This document shows, one piece after another, positions 40,912-48,107 of a stretch of DNA of 48,107 nucleotides. The notes under the pieces were generated by a model. That model was given only the letters and a program-made list of their open reading frames with translations, was not told where the DNA came from and did no database searches. Within the stretch, counting starts at the first letter, position 1. Each line of letters starts with the position of its first letter. Location of the stretch: contig JAJZDI010000015.1 of NCBI GenBank assembly GCA_021806045.1, positions 9,443-57,549 of the forward strand, read 5' to 3'. A program made the position numbers and the translations under genes. The DNA comes from Actinomycetes bacterium (GTDB taxonomy: Bacteria; Actinomycetota; Acidimicrobiia; Acidimicrobiales; RAAP-2).

Positions 40912-42099
40912 TCAGGCGCCGCCGGCAGCCAGGTCTACGGCCGCCAGGGCCAGGACCGACGCCCCGATGGTCAGCGCCTGCTCGTCGATGTCGAAGGTGG
41001 GGGTGTGGTGGAGGCCGCTGCGCCCGTCGGTCCGTGCCGCCCCCACGATGAGGTAGCACCCGGGGACCCGCTCGAGGAACACGGCGACGTCGTCGCTCGC
41101 CGCCACCGGGCCGGGGAGCTCGATGGCCCCGTCCCCCACCACCTGCCGAGCGGCGGCCAGCGCCGCCCCGGTGACGCCGGCGTCGTTGCGGACGGCGTCG
41201 CACGCGTCCGACCGGATGACCTCGATGTCGACCTCGAACTCGGCGCCCGTCTCCGCCACCAGGGCGTCGAGGGCGGCGAGGGCCGCCGACCGCTGGCCGT
41301 CGTCGAACGTCCGCAGCGTGGCCTGGACGACCGCCTCGGTTGGGACGACGTTGGGTGCGGTGCCGGCGTGGAACAGTCCTGGACTGCACACACAGGCGGT
41401 GCCGTCGGTGGACATGCCGGTCACCACGCCGTCCAGCCGGTCGGCCACCCGGGCGGCGGCGAGGACGACGTTGCCGGCGCGGGGCTGGAGCGCCCCGTGG
41501 CCGCCGCTGCCCCGTGCGGTGATCCGCAGGGCGAGGGACCCGGCCATGAGTACGCCCGGCCGGCTCCCCACCAGCCCGGCCGGGGCCATGCTGGCCACGT
41601 GGCAGCCGATGGCCACCGCCGGCTCGACGTCCTCGAGCAGCCCGCCGTCGACCATGGCCTGTGCCCCCGAGACCCGCTCCTCGGCCGGTTGGAACACGAA
41701 GGCGAACCTCCCGGGGAGGTCGCCGGCCAGCGTGGACAGGGCGTCCGCCACACCGAGGAGCATGGCCGTGTGGGCGTCGTGCCCGCACGCGTGCATCACC
41801 CCGCTGGTCTCCGACGCGAACGCCAGACCGGTGGCCTCGGTGACGGGGAGGGCGTCGATGTCCGCGCGGAGCAGCACCGTGCGGCCGGGACGGCCGCCCT
41901 CCAGTACCGCCACCGCGCCGGTCGGGGTGGGGCACGGGCGGATGTCGAGGCCGGCCGCCCGGAGGCGCCCGGTCACCTGGGCGCTGGTGCGCCGTTCCTC
42001 GAAGGCGAGCTCCGGGTGGCGGTGGAGGTCACGGCGGGTGTCCACCATCTCGTCGGTCCGGGCGGCGACGGCGGCGAGAACGGCCTCAGCATGGTCCAT
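40912..42099 (-). CDS. M20-family amidohydrolase/peptidase
   Basis: 395 residues, IAA-amino-acid hydrolase/hippurate hydrolase branch. Metal site: Cys/His in GVMHACGHDAHTAMLLG, Glu pair in FQPAEE, His in AIGCHVASMAP and His in GLHHTPTFDIDE. A dimerisation insert lies in the middle (GSGGHGALQPRAGNVVLAAARV). It hydrolyses N-acyl amino acids or related amides in the cytoplasm; substrate unknown. No other gene shares its transcript. Confidence 0.92.
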   Translation of the reverse strand: MDHAEAVLAAVAARTDEMVDTRRDLHRHPELAFEERRTSAQVTGRLRAAGLDIRPCPTPTGAVAVLEGGRPGRTVLLRADIDALPVTEATGLAFASETSGVMHACGHDAHTAMLLGVADALSTLAGDLPGRFAFVFQPAEERVSGAQAMVDGGLLEDVEPAVAIGCHVASMAPAGLVGSRPGVLMAGSLALRITARGSGGHGALQPRAGNVVLAAARVADRLDGVVTGMSTDGTACVCSPGLFHAGTAPNVVPTEAVVQATLRTFDDGQRSAALAALDALVAETGAEFEVDIEVIRSDACDAVRNDAGVTGAALAAARQVVGDGAIELPGPVAASDDVAVFLERVPGCYLIVGAARTDGRSGLHHTPTFDIDEQALTIGASVLALAAVDLAAGGA

Positions 42100-42281
42100 C
42101 GGCCCACCCTACCGAGCACCGGGCCCCCCGGCCGGGTGCCGGCGCAGCGCCGGTCCCCCGGCCCGGAGGTCGGGATCGCAGGCGGGGGCACGGTCGGCGG
42201 AGGACGGCGCAACCCGTGAACGGGCGTGCTGCCGCCACCGTGCGCGAAGAGGGGGGAGCAGCCTCGCTATCGTCGGCGGCG

Positions 42282-43463
42282 ATGAACGATGAGCGGCGCA
42301 CCCCGCCACCCCCCGGACGGCCCCGCGCGCACCGCCAGCCCGTCGCCCTCCTCCGCCGGGTGACAGCCGTCGGCGCCGGCGCCCTGCTCCTCGCCGGGTG
42401 CGGCCTCTTCGCCCAGCCCACGCCCAACCCGCCGCCCGGCCCGGTCCTGGCCCCTCCCGGGACGCTGGCCTACGTCGTCTGCGCCGGCGCAGTCACCCCG
42501 GTCGAGTTGGCCACCAGCACGCCGGAGGCGGCCATCTCCCTCCACCTCCCGGGGACGCCGGCGCTGGGCGACTACGCCATCGCCGTCGGGCCGGGGGGCC
42601 GGATGGCCTACGTGGACACCTCCCCCCTCGTCAACGGCACGCCACGGGACGAAGTGGTGCCGGTCGACCTCGTGACCCAGCGAGCCGGCACCCCCATCGG
42701 GCTCCCCGGCACCGGCGGCACCCACGCCATCGTCGTCAGCCCTGACGGCACCACCGTGTGGGCGGCCTCGGGCGGCTCCATCGTGCCGGTGGACGTCGGC
42801 ACCGGTCATGTCGGCACACCGGTCCGGGTCCCGTCGGCCGGGACCGTCTCCGCACTCGTCTTCGACCCGTCGGGCTCGACCCTCTATGTCCTCGGCAACG
42901 CCTCGGTCGTGCCCGTCTCGGTGGCCAGCCACTCGGCGGGCCCCGCCATCGCCACCTCGCTCACGGTCAGCTCGACCGACTCCCCCCACGGCATGACGCT
43001 GGATCCGGCCGGCAGGCAGTTGGTCGTGGTGGGGCAGGGGGGCTCCAACTTCGGCGGCCGGATCCTCACCGTGCCGCTACCGTCGGGCCCGGCGACGGCG
43101 CCGGCAAGCTTCGACGTGTTCGGATCGGTCGCGTCGCCCTCCGCCGTCGCCGTCACCCCCGACGGCAAGCTGGCCCTGGTGGCCGACGGACCCAACAACT
43201 GGGTCGTGCCCGTGAAGATGGGCACGACCCTCACGCCCGACCCACCCCTGCGCATGCCGGTCCAGTCGGGCGCGGGCGGGGGCCTGTCCACCCAGCACCC
43301 GACCGACCTGGTCCTCGACCCGGGGGGCAGCACGGCCTGGATCGTGACCGGCTTCGACGCCCTGCTCCCCCTCAACGTCTCGTCGCTCACCTACGGCTCG
43401 CCGGTGCCCGTGTGCGCGGGCGCCGCGTCGGTGGCTCTGGCACCGTCGCCCGCCTCGGGCTGA
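42282..43463 (+). CDS. YncE-like beta-propeller lipoprotein
   Basis: 393 residues. Lipobox LLAGC (about residues 34-38) after a hydrophobic segment, then a Pro-rich spacer. The rest consists of about seven blades with the pattern AVxPDGxxxxVAxxxxxxVVPVDxxTxxxGTPI, as in YncE/NHL-type propellers; clear examples are AIVVSPDGTTVWAASGG and AVAVTPDGKLALVADG. Probably a surface-exposed binding protein. ATG 42282 was preferred; GTG 42216 would put a long polar stretch before the signal. Confidence 0.85.
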   Translation: MNDERRTPPPPGRPRAHRQPVALLRRVTAVGAGALLLAGCGLFAQPTPNPPPGPVLAPPGTLAYVVCAGAVTPVELATSTPEAAISLHLPGTPALGDYAIAVGPGGRMAYVDTSPLVNGTPRDEVVPVDLVTQRAGTPIGLPGTGGTHAIVVSPDGTTVWAASGGSIVPVDVGTGHVGTPVRVPSAGTVSALVFDPSGSTLYVLGNASVVPVSVASHSAGPAIATSLTVSSTDSPHGMTLDPAGRQLVVVGQGGSNFGGRILTVPLPSGPATAPASFDVFGSVASPSAVAVTPDGKLALVADGPNNWVVPVKMGTTLTPDPPLRMPVQSGAGGGLSTQHPTDLVLDPGGSTAWIVTGFDALLPLNVSSLTYGSPVPVCAGAASVALAPSPASG

Positions 43464-43467
43464 CGGC

Positions 43468-43525
43468 CGGCCGGGCCCGCCCGGCCGTGGGCCCCCTGGC
43501 TCCTCCGCGGCCCCGGGCCGGAGCC
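43468..43525. terminator. Two hairpins between convergent genes
   Basis: CGGCCGGG/CCCGGCCG (43468-43475 and 43480-43487, four-base loop), then GGCTCC/GGAGCC (43498-43503 and 43520-43525). Each points at one of the two converging genes; probably a bidirectional terminator region. Confidence 0.6.
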
Positions 43526-45004
43526 TCAGGCCCGCTCGGCGCCGCCGGCCCGGGCCGCGTCGAGCGCCTCGTCCGACTGGTAGGTGGCGGGCTCCAGGCC
43601 GGCCGCTTCGAGCAGCTCGTCGAGTGCCAGGGGGATGTCCGCCGCCAGCTGCCACGCCCGGGGCACCGTCTCCGGGCAGGCGACGATGCCCCAGTAGAGG
43701 ACACCCCGGTAGCTCATGATGGTCACGTTCATCCCCATGCCGTCCATGATCGGCCCCAGGGGGAACCCGGCCACCAGCTGGGCACCCGCCAGGTAGAGGG
43801 GGAAGTCCGGCCCGGGGACATTGGAGATCACCAAGTTGGCGATGGGGCGGTGGCGGTCGGCCAGGCGCATCCGGCTGTAGAGGCGGGCCGCGCTGGCGAA
43901 GACGGCCGGGCTGGCGTGCTCGGCCCAGTCGAGGAGGGTGCGCGCTCCCAGCGCGTGGTGCTCCTCCTTCGCTCCCCGGGTGCCGAGCTGGATGGCGCGC
44001 AACCGGGCCAGGGGGTCGGCCAGGTTGGTGGGGAGGTTCACGAACATCGACGACACCTTGTTGGTGCCGGCCATCTCCCCCTCGGGGCGGACGGAGACGG
44101 GCACCACGGCCACCAGGGGCCGGTCGGGGAGCTCGTCGCCGTCGAGCAGGAACCGTCGCAGGGCGCCGGTGCACACGGCCAGCACCACGTCGTTCACGGT
44201 GGTGCCCTCGGCGTTCTTCAGCCGCTTGACGTCGTCGAGCCCGATGGCGGCAAGCGCCACCGACCGTCGCCAGGTGATGGCCACGTTGAAGGAGGTGCGG
44301 GGGGCCGACAGCGGCAGCGCGGCCTTGTGGACGTCCGGTCTCGACTCGGCCAGCTGGCGCAGCCGGCGGACGTCGAGGACCCGGCGGCCGGTGGAGATGG
44401 CGTCGCGGGCGATCTCGAAGGGCCGCAACGCGGCCGACACGAGGGCCTGGGTGGTGAGCTCGACGGGGGAGGGGAGGCGGGCCGCACCGTCCGTCGCCGG
44501 CTCCGGCACGGCCCGGGGCGCCGGTTCGGGCTCGAGATCGAAGAGGATCGACAGGAGCTCGGCCCCGGAGACGCCGTCCACCGTGCAGTGGTGCATCTTC
44601 GTGATGAACCCGATGCGCCCGCCGGCCAGCCCCTCGACGACCCACATCTCCCACAGCGGCTTGGAGCGGTCGAGCGGTCGCCCGACGATGTCGCCGGCGA
44701 GGTCGGCGAACTGCTTCAGCCCGCCCGGACGGGGCACGGCGGCCAGCCGCACGTGGTAGTCGAGGTCGAAGGTGGGGTCGTCGGTCCACACCGGGTGGGC
44801 GAGGCGGAAGGGCACCTCCACCAGGCGGCGCCCGAAGACGGGTGCCAGGGGAAGGCGCTCGGCGATGCGCTCCTTCAGCCGGTCGAAGGAGTAGCCGCCC
44901 GGCACGGTGGACGGGTCGAAGATGGTCGCCATGGCCACGTGCATGTGGAGGCTCGGCGTCTCCAGGTAGAGGAAGCTGGCGTCGAGCCCGCTGAGTCGGT
45001 CCAC
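43526..45004 (-). CDS. WS/DGAT-family acyltransferase (wax ester/triacylglycerol synthase)
   Basis: 492 residues. The catalytic HHxxxDG is H138-H139-C-T-V-D143-G144 (MHHCTVDGVSG). Other family blocks: RLSGLDASFLYLETPSLHMHV start, PLDRSKPLWEMWVVEGL, NVAITWRRSVALAAIGLDDVKRL, TVNDVVLAVCTGALRRFL, and ISNVPGPDFPLYLAGA. It transfers fatty acyl-CoA to an alcohol or diacylglycerol to make storage lipid, at the membrane or lipid body surface. The GTG start follows a G-rich Shine-Dalgarno. The divergent hydrolase starts about 65 bases away; the two may share control. Confidence 0.92.
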   Translation of the reverse strand: MDRLSGLDASFLYLETPSLHMHVAMATIFDPSTVPGGYSFDRLKERIAERLPLAPVFGRRLVEVPFRLAHPVWTDDPTFDLDYHVRLAAVPRPGGLKQFADLAGDIVGRPLDRSKPLWEMWVVEGLAGGRIGFITKMHHCTVDGVSGAELLSILFDLEPEPAPRAVPEPATDGAARLPSPVELTTQALVSAALRPFEIARDAISTGRRVLDVRRLRQLAESRPDVHKAALPLSAPRTSFNVAITWRRSVALAAIGLDDVKRLKNAEGTTVNDVVLAVCTGALRRFLLDGDELPDRPLVAVVPVSVRPEGEMAGTNKVSSMFVNLPTNLADPLARLRAIQLGTRGAKEEHHALGARTLLDWAEHASPAVFASAARLYSRMRLADRHRPIANLVISNVPGPDFPLYLAGAQLVAGFPLGPIMDGMGMNVTIMSYRGVLYWGIVACPETVPRAWQLAADIPLALDELLEAAGLEPATYQSDEALDAARAGGAERA

Positions 45005-45069
45005 TCCTGCCCCCCCTTCGTGGACGGTTCCGGTTCGCGCCCGGTCCGCTGACGGTGTTTGATGGTGCG

Positions 45070-46368
45070 ATGCCCTGGGTGCTGTTCGCAGTCAGCTTGG
45101 TCGGTATAGCCCTGCTGGTCAACGCCTATGCGCCGATGCGCCACGGTCTGCTGGCCGTGGTGAGCTTCACCCTGGGCTGGCTGATCGGCGAGCTGCCGCT
45201 GCAGACCATCGCCGCCGAACTGGTTGCGACCGGGCTGTTCGCGTGGGCGCACGGGTTCGCCGCCTGGCCGGGCTGGGCCGGCCTCGGCCTCGGGATCGTG
45301 CAGTGGACGGGTCTCGTCTCCCTTGCCGTGAGCGGTCAGCGGGCGGGCCGCGTCGTCGACGAGGCGCTGGCCGGGGCGTCGGGCGGTCCCATCGGCGCAC
45401 CGGATGGCGACCGCCGGCCGGTGTGGAACCGCTGGTGGCGCCTGGCCCTGGCCGTCCCGCTCCGGTTCCGCTCCGTCGAGCGCGTCCGGAACATCGACTA
45501 CTGGGGGGACGGCAATTACCGGCACAAGCTGGACGTGATCCGGTCCCGCCGGGACCGGCCGACCTCGGGTCCCGTGCTCGTGTACATCCACGGCGGGGCG
45601 TGGATGATCGGTGACAAGCGCGAGCAGGGGATCCCCATGATGCACGAGCTGGCCCGGCGGGGCTGGGTGTGCGTGGCCATCAACTACCGGCTGAGCCCCC
45701 GCGCCACCTGGCCCGCCCACGTGGTCGACTGCAAGCGGGCCCTGGCCTGGGTGCGGGAGCACATCGCCGACTACGGGGGTGACCCCGGGTTCGTGGCCGT
45801 GTCGGGAGGCTCGGCCGGGGGGCACCTGGCCGCCCTCGTGGCCCTCACAGCTGGCGATCCCGAGTGGCAGCCGGGGTTCGAGGACGGGGACACCCGCGTG
45901 GACGCCTGCGTCCCCTTCTACGGCGTCTACGACCTGACCGGCCGCAACTCGGGCCCGGACCACTACAGCCGCGAGCTGCGCGAGATGTTGGAGGAGCGGG
46001 TGGTGAAGGTCCACCGGGCCGACGACCCCGACACCTACGAACGTGCCTCGCCCACGTCGCGCGTGCACGCCGCCGCCCCACCCATGTTCGTCCTCCACGG
46101 CCGGAACGACACCCTGGTCCCGGTGGAGGTGGCCCGGATCTTCGTCGACGCCCTGCGGTCCACGTCGCGGGCGCCGGTCGCCTACGCGGAGCTGCCGCTG
46201 GCCCAGCACGCCTTCGACGTGCTCGCCTCCCTCCGGTGCCGCCACACCACCCTGGGAGCGGTCCGGTTCCTCGAGGCGACGCGTGCCGGTGTGGCGGGCC
46301 CGGAGCGGTCCGGCGAGGCGCCGCACGCCGGCGGCACGGTGGGCGGCACACCGCACGCTGACGGGTAG
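45070..46368 (+). CDS. Alpha/beta hydrolase (hormone-sensitive-lipase-like) with membrane N-terminus
   Basis: 432 residues from ATG 45070 (GTG 45055 also possible). Residues 1-95 form about three membrane helices; the hydrolase domain follows. Oxyanion motif HGGAW at H174, nucleophile S248 in GGSAGGH (the family's usual GDSAGG has Asp; here Gly), Asp in HGRNDTLVPVEVA, His in LAQHAFD. Such enzymes hydrolyse short-chain or lipid esters. The position divergent to a wax-ester/TAG synthase suggests lipid turnover, by inference. A Gly/His-rich tail of about 30 residues ends the protein. Confidence 0.88.
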   Translation: MPWVLFAVSLVGIALLVNAYAPMRHGLLAVVSFTLGWLIGELPLQTIAAELVATGLFAWAHGFAAWPGWAGLGLGIVQWTGLVSLAVSGQRAGRVVDEALAGASGGPIGAPDGDRRPVWNRWWRLALAVPLRFRSVERVRNIDYWGDGNYRHKLDVIRSRRDRPTSGPVLVYIHGGAWMIGDKREQGIPMMHELARRGWVCVAINYRLSPRATWPAHVVDCKRALAWVREHIADYGGDPGFVAVSGGSAGGHLAALVALTAGDPEWQPGFEDGDTRVDACVPFYGVYDLTGRNSGPDHYSRELREMLEERVVKVHRADDPDTYERASPTSRVHAAAPPMFVLHGRNDTLVPVEVARIFVDALRSTSRAPVAYAELPLAQHAFDVLASLRCRHTTLGAVRFLEATRAGVAGPERSGEAPHAGGTVGGTPHADG

Positions 46369-46449
46369 CGTGGGGGCGCCCGCACGGGCTGCAGCAGGGG
46401 GACCCACCGACCGCACCGGCGATCGGCGGCAGGGGAAGGGAGCGGCGCG

Positions 46450-48107
46450 ATGGTCCGACGGTTCTCGAGGTCGGCGGTCATCGCCGTCATGGCGGTCGCC
46501 GGTGCCGTGGTTCCAGTGGGTGGTGGGGCCAGTGCAGCCGCCGCACCCGTGCCTGATCTGGGCGTGGTGCAGGTCCTCGCGTCGTCGGCGGCACCGGGGT
46601 CCTCCGCCGTCTACTCCCTCACGTTCACACTGCCGTCGGACGGGCCGTCGCCGTCCCTGGTCGCCATCGCCATGCCCGGCGCGACGTTCCCGGTGACGTC
46701 CGATGCCCTGTCGCCCAACGCGTTCCACCAGGCGACCTGCGCTTCGCCGGCCGGCCAGCCGGCGTGCACGGTGGACGACTCCCTGTGGGGAACCGTGCAG
46801 ACCGGTGTGTCGGGTCTGGTGCTGAACCTGGCCGGACCGGGGGGCACGCTGGGCGCCGGTGACACGATCACCCTCACCATCGGCCGTACCGGCTACGGAG
46901 CCGGCTACGAGGTGACCAATCCCTCCGGGTCCGGTACCTTCCCGGTCTCCGTCGCGTGGGAGAGCGCACCCGGCGTGCTCCTCGCCCAGGGGTCCACCGC
47001 CGTCACCGTGGGCGGCAGCGCCCTCGCGACTCTGGGGGTCGGCGCCGCTGGCGCCGACCCCAACTCGGCCGGCTACCCCGATGCGTCCTGGACGGTGCCG
47101 GTGAGCGGCCTGTCCGTGGCCTCGGGAGCGACAGCGGCCATCGAGATCGCTGCGCCGGGCGCCGCCTTCCCCCTCGGAAATGCCGCCTACTCGGTGACCG
47201 GCGTCTCGTGCTCGCCGGCGTGCAGCTCGGTCGGGCTGTCGGTCGACACGGCGCGGTCGTCGGGCGCGGCCGGCCTGCCGGCCGTCCTGGACGTGACCCC
47301 GGTGGGCGGCACCCTCGCCTCCCTCACGCTGGTCGTGTCGGGGGTGACGAACCCGGCAGGGCCGGCAGCAGGCAGTGTCGACGTGACGGTGTCGAGCGGT
47401 CCACGAGGTGGCCCGGTCGGCGGGATCGGCACCGCTCCACTGCCGCTGTCGTTCGTCGCCTCGCCCTTCGTCGGCCTCGCCTCCAACCACACGCCGGTCT
47501 TCCCGTCGGCCACTCGGGACGGTGTTCCCACCCTTTTCGGCGTCAACGTGTCGAACACGTCCGATCACGTCTGGCCTGCCGGTTCGGCCGGCCTCGGGTT
47601 CGTGTTCTCGGGCATCCCCGCCCTCGGTCCCGGCGATGTCACGCTCCGGTGTGTCTCTGAGTCGAACGGCTCCTCTTTCAGCCCGCAGGTGGTGGCCGGG
47701 ACAGCACCTGGCACCCTGGAGACCATCGTGGAGCCCATCGCCGTCGGCACAGGGGTCGCCGCCGAGCTGGACTGCACGCTGACCGTGGTGCCCGGGTCGG
47801 CGTCGGGCACGCTCGACGTCGGTGCCGTGCTCACCGATCTGACCCGGGGCCCGAGCGCACCGATCCAGCTGTCCCGCTCGGACGCCTCCCTCCAGGTGGT
47901 GCCGGGACCGATGCTCGGCTACTGGCTCGCCGGGGCCGGCGGGGTGGTCACGCCCTTCGGCTCGGCCACGTACCACGGCTCGATGGGCGGCAAGCCGCTG
48001 GACGCCCCCATCGTGGGCATGGCGGCCGATCCGGCCGGCACCGGCTACTGGCTGGTGGCCGCGGACGGCGGCGTGTTCGCCTTCGGCTCGGCCACGTACC
48101 ACGGCTC
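46450..48107 (+). CDS. N-terminal part of a secreted surface protein ending in GYWLV repeats (partial)
   Basis: 552 residues are visible; the frame stays open to the window edge. Signal peptide ([22 protein letters not shown]). Three or more beta-rich domains of about 130-150 residues follow, each with a Cys pair and Gly/Ser/Thr-rich strands (possibly DUF11/adhesin-like). From about residue 490 come the repeats [20 protein letters not shown] and [20 protein letters not shown], 42 residues apart. These are the same kind of module as at the left edge, so this is a repeat-tipped cell-surface protein. GGGAAGGGA lies upstream of the ATG. Confidence 0.85.
   Translation, partial: MVRRFSRSAVIAVMAVAGAVVPVGGGASAAAAPVPDLGVVQVLASSAAPGSSAVYSLTFTLPSDGPSPSLVAIAMPGATFPVTSDALSPNAFHQATCASPAGQPACTVDDSLWGTVQTGVSGLVLNLAGPGGTLGAGDTITLTIGRTGYGAGYEVTNPSGSGTFPVSVAWESAPGVLLAQGSTAVTVGGSALATLGVGAAGADPNSAGYPDASWTVPVSGLSVASGATAAIEIAAPGAAFPLGNAAYSVTGVSCSPACSSVGLSVDTARSSGAAGLPAVLDVTPVGGTLASLTLVVSGVTNPAGPAAGSVDVTVSSGPRGGPVGGIGTAPLPLSFVASPFVGLASNHTPVFPSATRDGVPTLFGVNVSNTSDHVWPAGSAGLGFVFSGIPALGPGDVTLRCVSESNGSSFSPQVVAGTAPGTLETIVEPIAVGTGVAAELDCTLTVVPGSASGTLDVGAVLTDLTRGPSAPIQLSRSDASLQVVPGPMLGYWLAGAGGVVTPFGSATYHGSMGGKPLDAPIVGMAADPAGTGYWLVAADGGVFAFGSATYHG

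Noticed and set aside
42758-45052. 764-codon plus-strand frame across the propeller and acyltransferase genes
   Set aside because: Shadow frame spanning two convergent real genes and their terminator region.
44875-48102. Very long open frame (over 1000 codons) on the minus strand
   Set aside because: It is antisense to the hydrolase and surface-protein genes, is His/Gly/Arg/Glu-rich without any family motif, and arises from the high GC content.
1-48107. Closed circular plasmid formed by joining the two ends
   Set aside because: Joining the last and first bases would leave a two-base gap in the repeat, and no replication or partition genes are present; a chromosomal fragment is simpler.

Overview
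The window is high-GC DNA, densely packed with short intergenic gaps. It looks like a chromosomal piece of an actinobacterium, most likely from the Acidimicrobiia. That placement is inference and rests on several traits: surface proteins built from [13 protein letters not shown] modules, F420-type (LLM) oxidoreductases, an NDMA/mycofactocin-type alcohol dehydrogenase, a wax-ester-synthase-like acyltransferase, GTG starts with GTGA/ATGA overlaps, and a DUF1330-type protein. No rRNA, tRNA, CRISPR array, transposase or integrase was seen. Both ends lie inside arrays of the same 42-residue surface repeat, so they are probably assembly breaks.

Layout. 1-5.4 kb: end of a repeat-type surface protein, then a tightly overlapped energy-coupling-factor (ECF) transporter: secreted accessory protein, EcfT, fused double EcfA, S component. 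5.0-8.1 kb: an alcohol dehydrogenase and an ABC-2 exporter, divergent around a 26-bp palindrome. 8.1-13.3 kb: carbohydrate genes (GH65 phosphorylase-like enzyme with a dead HAD domain, archaeal-type fructose-bisphosphate aldolase/phosphatase) and a BON-DUF2267 protein. 13.6-15.0 kb: a TPP riboswitch ahead of an unrecognised 76-residue ORF and an aldo/keto reductase. 15.0-19.4 kb (minus strand): penicillin-acylase-like lipoprotein, VOC protein, MarR regulator, YceI protein. 19.5-21.8 kb: TauE/SafE permease, DUF1634 partner and a GntR/UTRA regulator in one overlapped operon.

21.9-27.1 kb: two LLM oxidoreductases, an SDR with an altered active site, a DUF1330-like protein, and a peroxiredoxin divergent from a TetR regulator across two matching operators. 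27.2-31.5 kb: a P2-type cation ATPase, an SDR, a CsoR-type metal repressor and a SHOCT membrane protein. 31.6-35.6 kb: a phosphoesterase lipoprotein, an SC..(S/T)FC repeat surface protein, a TetR regulator and an AhpD-like protein.

35.6-39.3 kb holds the most unusual locus: two strong tandem RNA hairpins precede a translationally coupled operon. The operon encodes an unrecognised, apparently internally duplicated membrane protein, an atypical receiver-domain protein and a LigB/DODA-type dioxygenase, and a hairpin terminator follows. 39.3-42.1 kb: a FetAB-like ABC pair and an M20 amidohydrolase. 42.3-46.4 kb: a YncE-like propeller lipoprotein, a WS/DGAT acyltransferase and a divergent alpha/beta hydrolase. 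46.4 kb to the end: the secreted N-terminal part of another repeat surface protein.

All functional names come from motif and family recognition by eye. No database search or structure prediction was run. Many long open antisense frames exist because of the high GC content, and they are treated as shadows.
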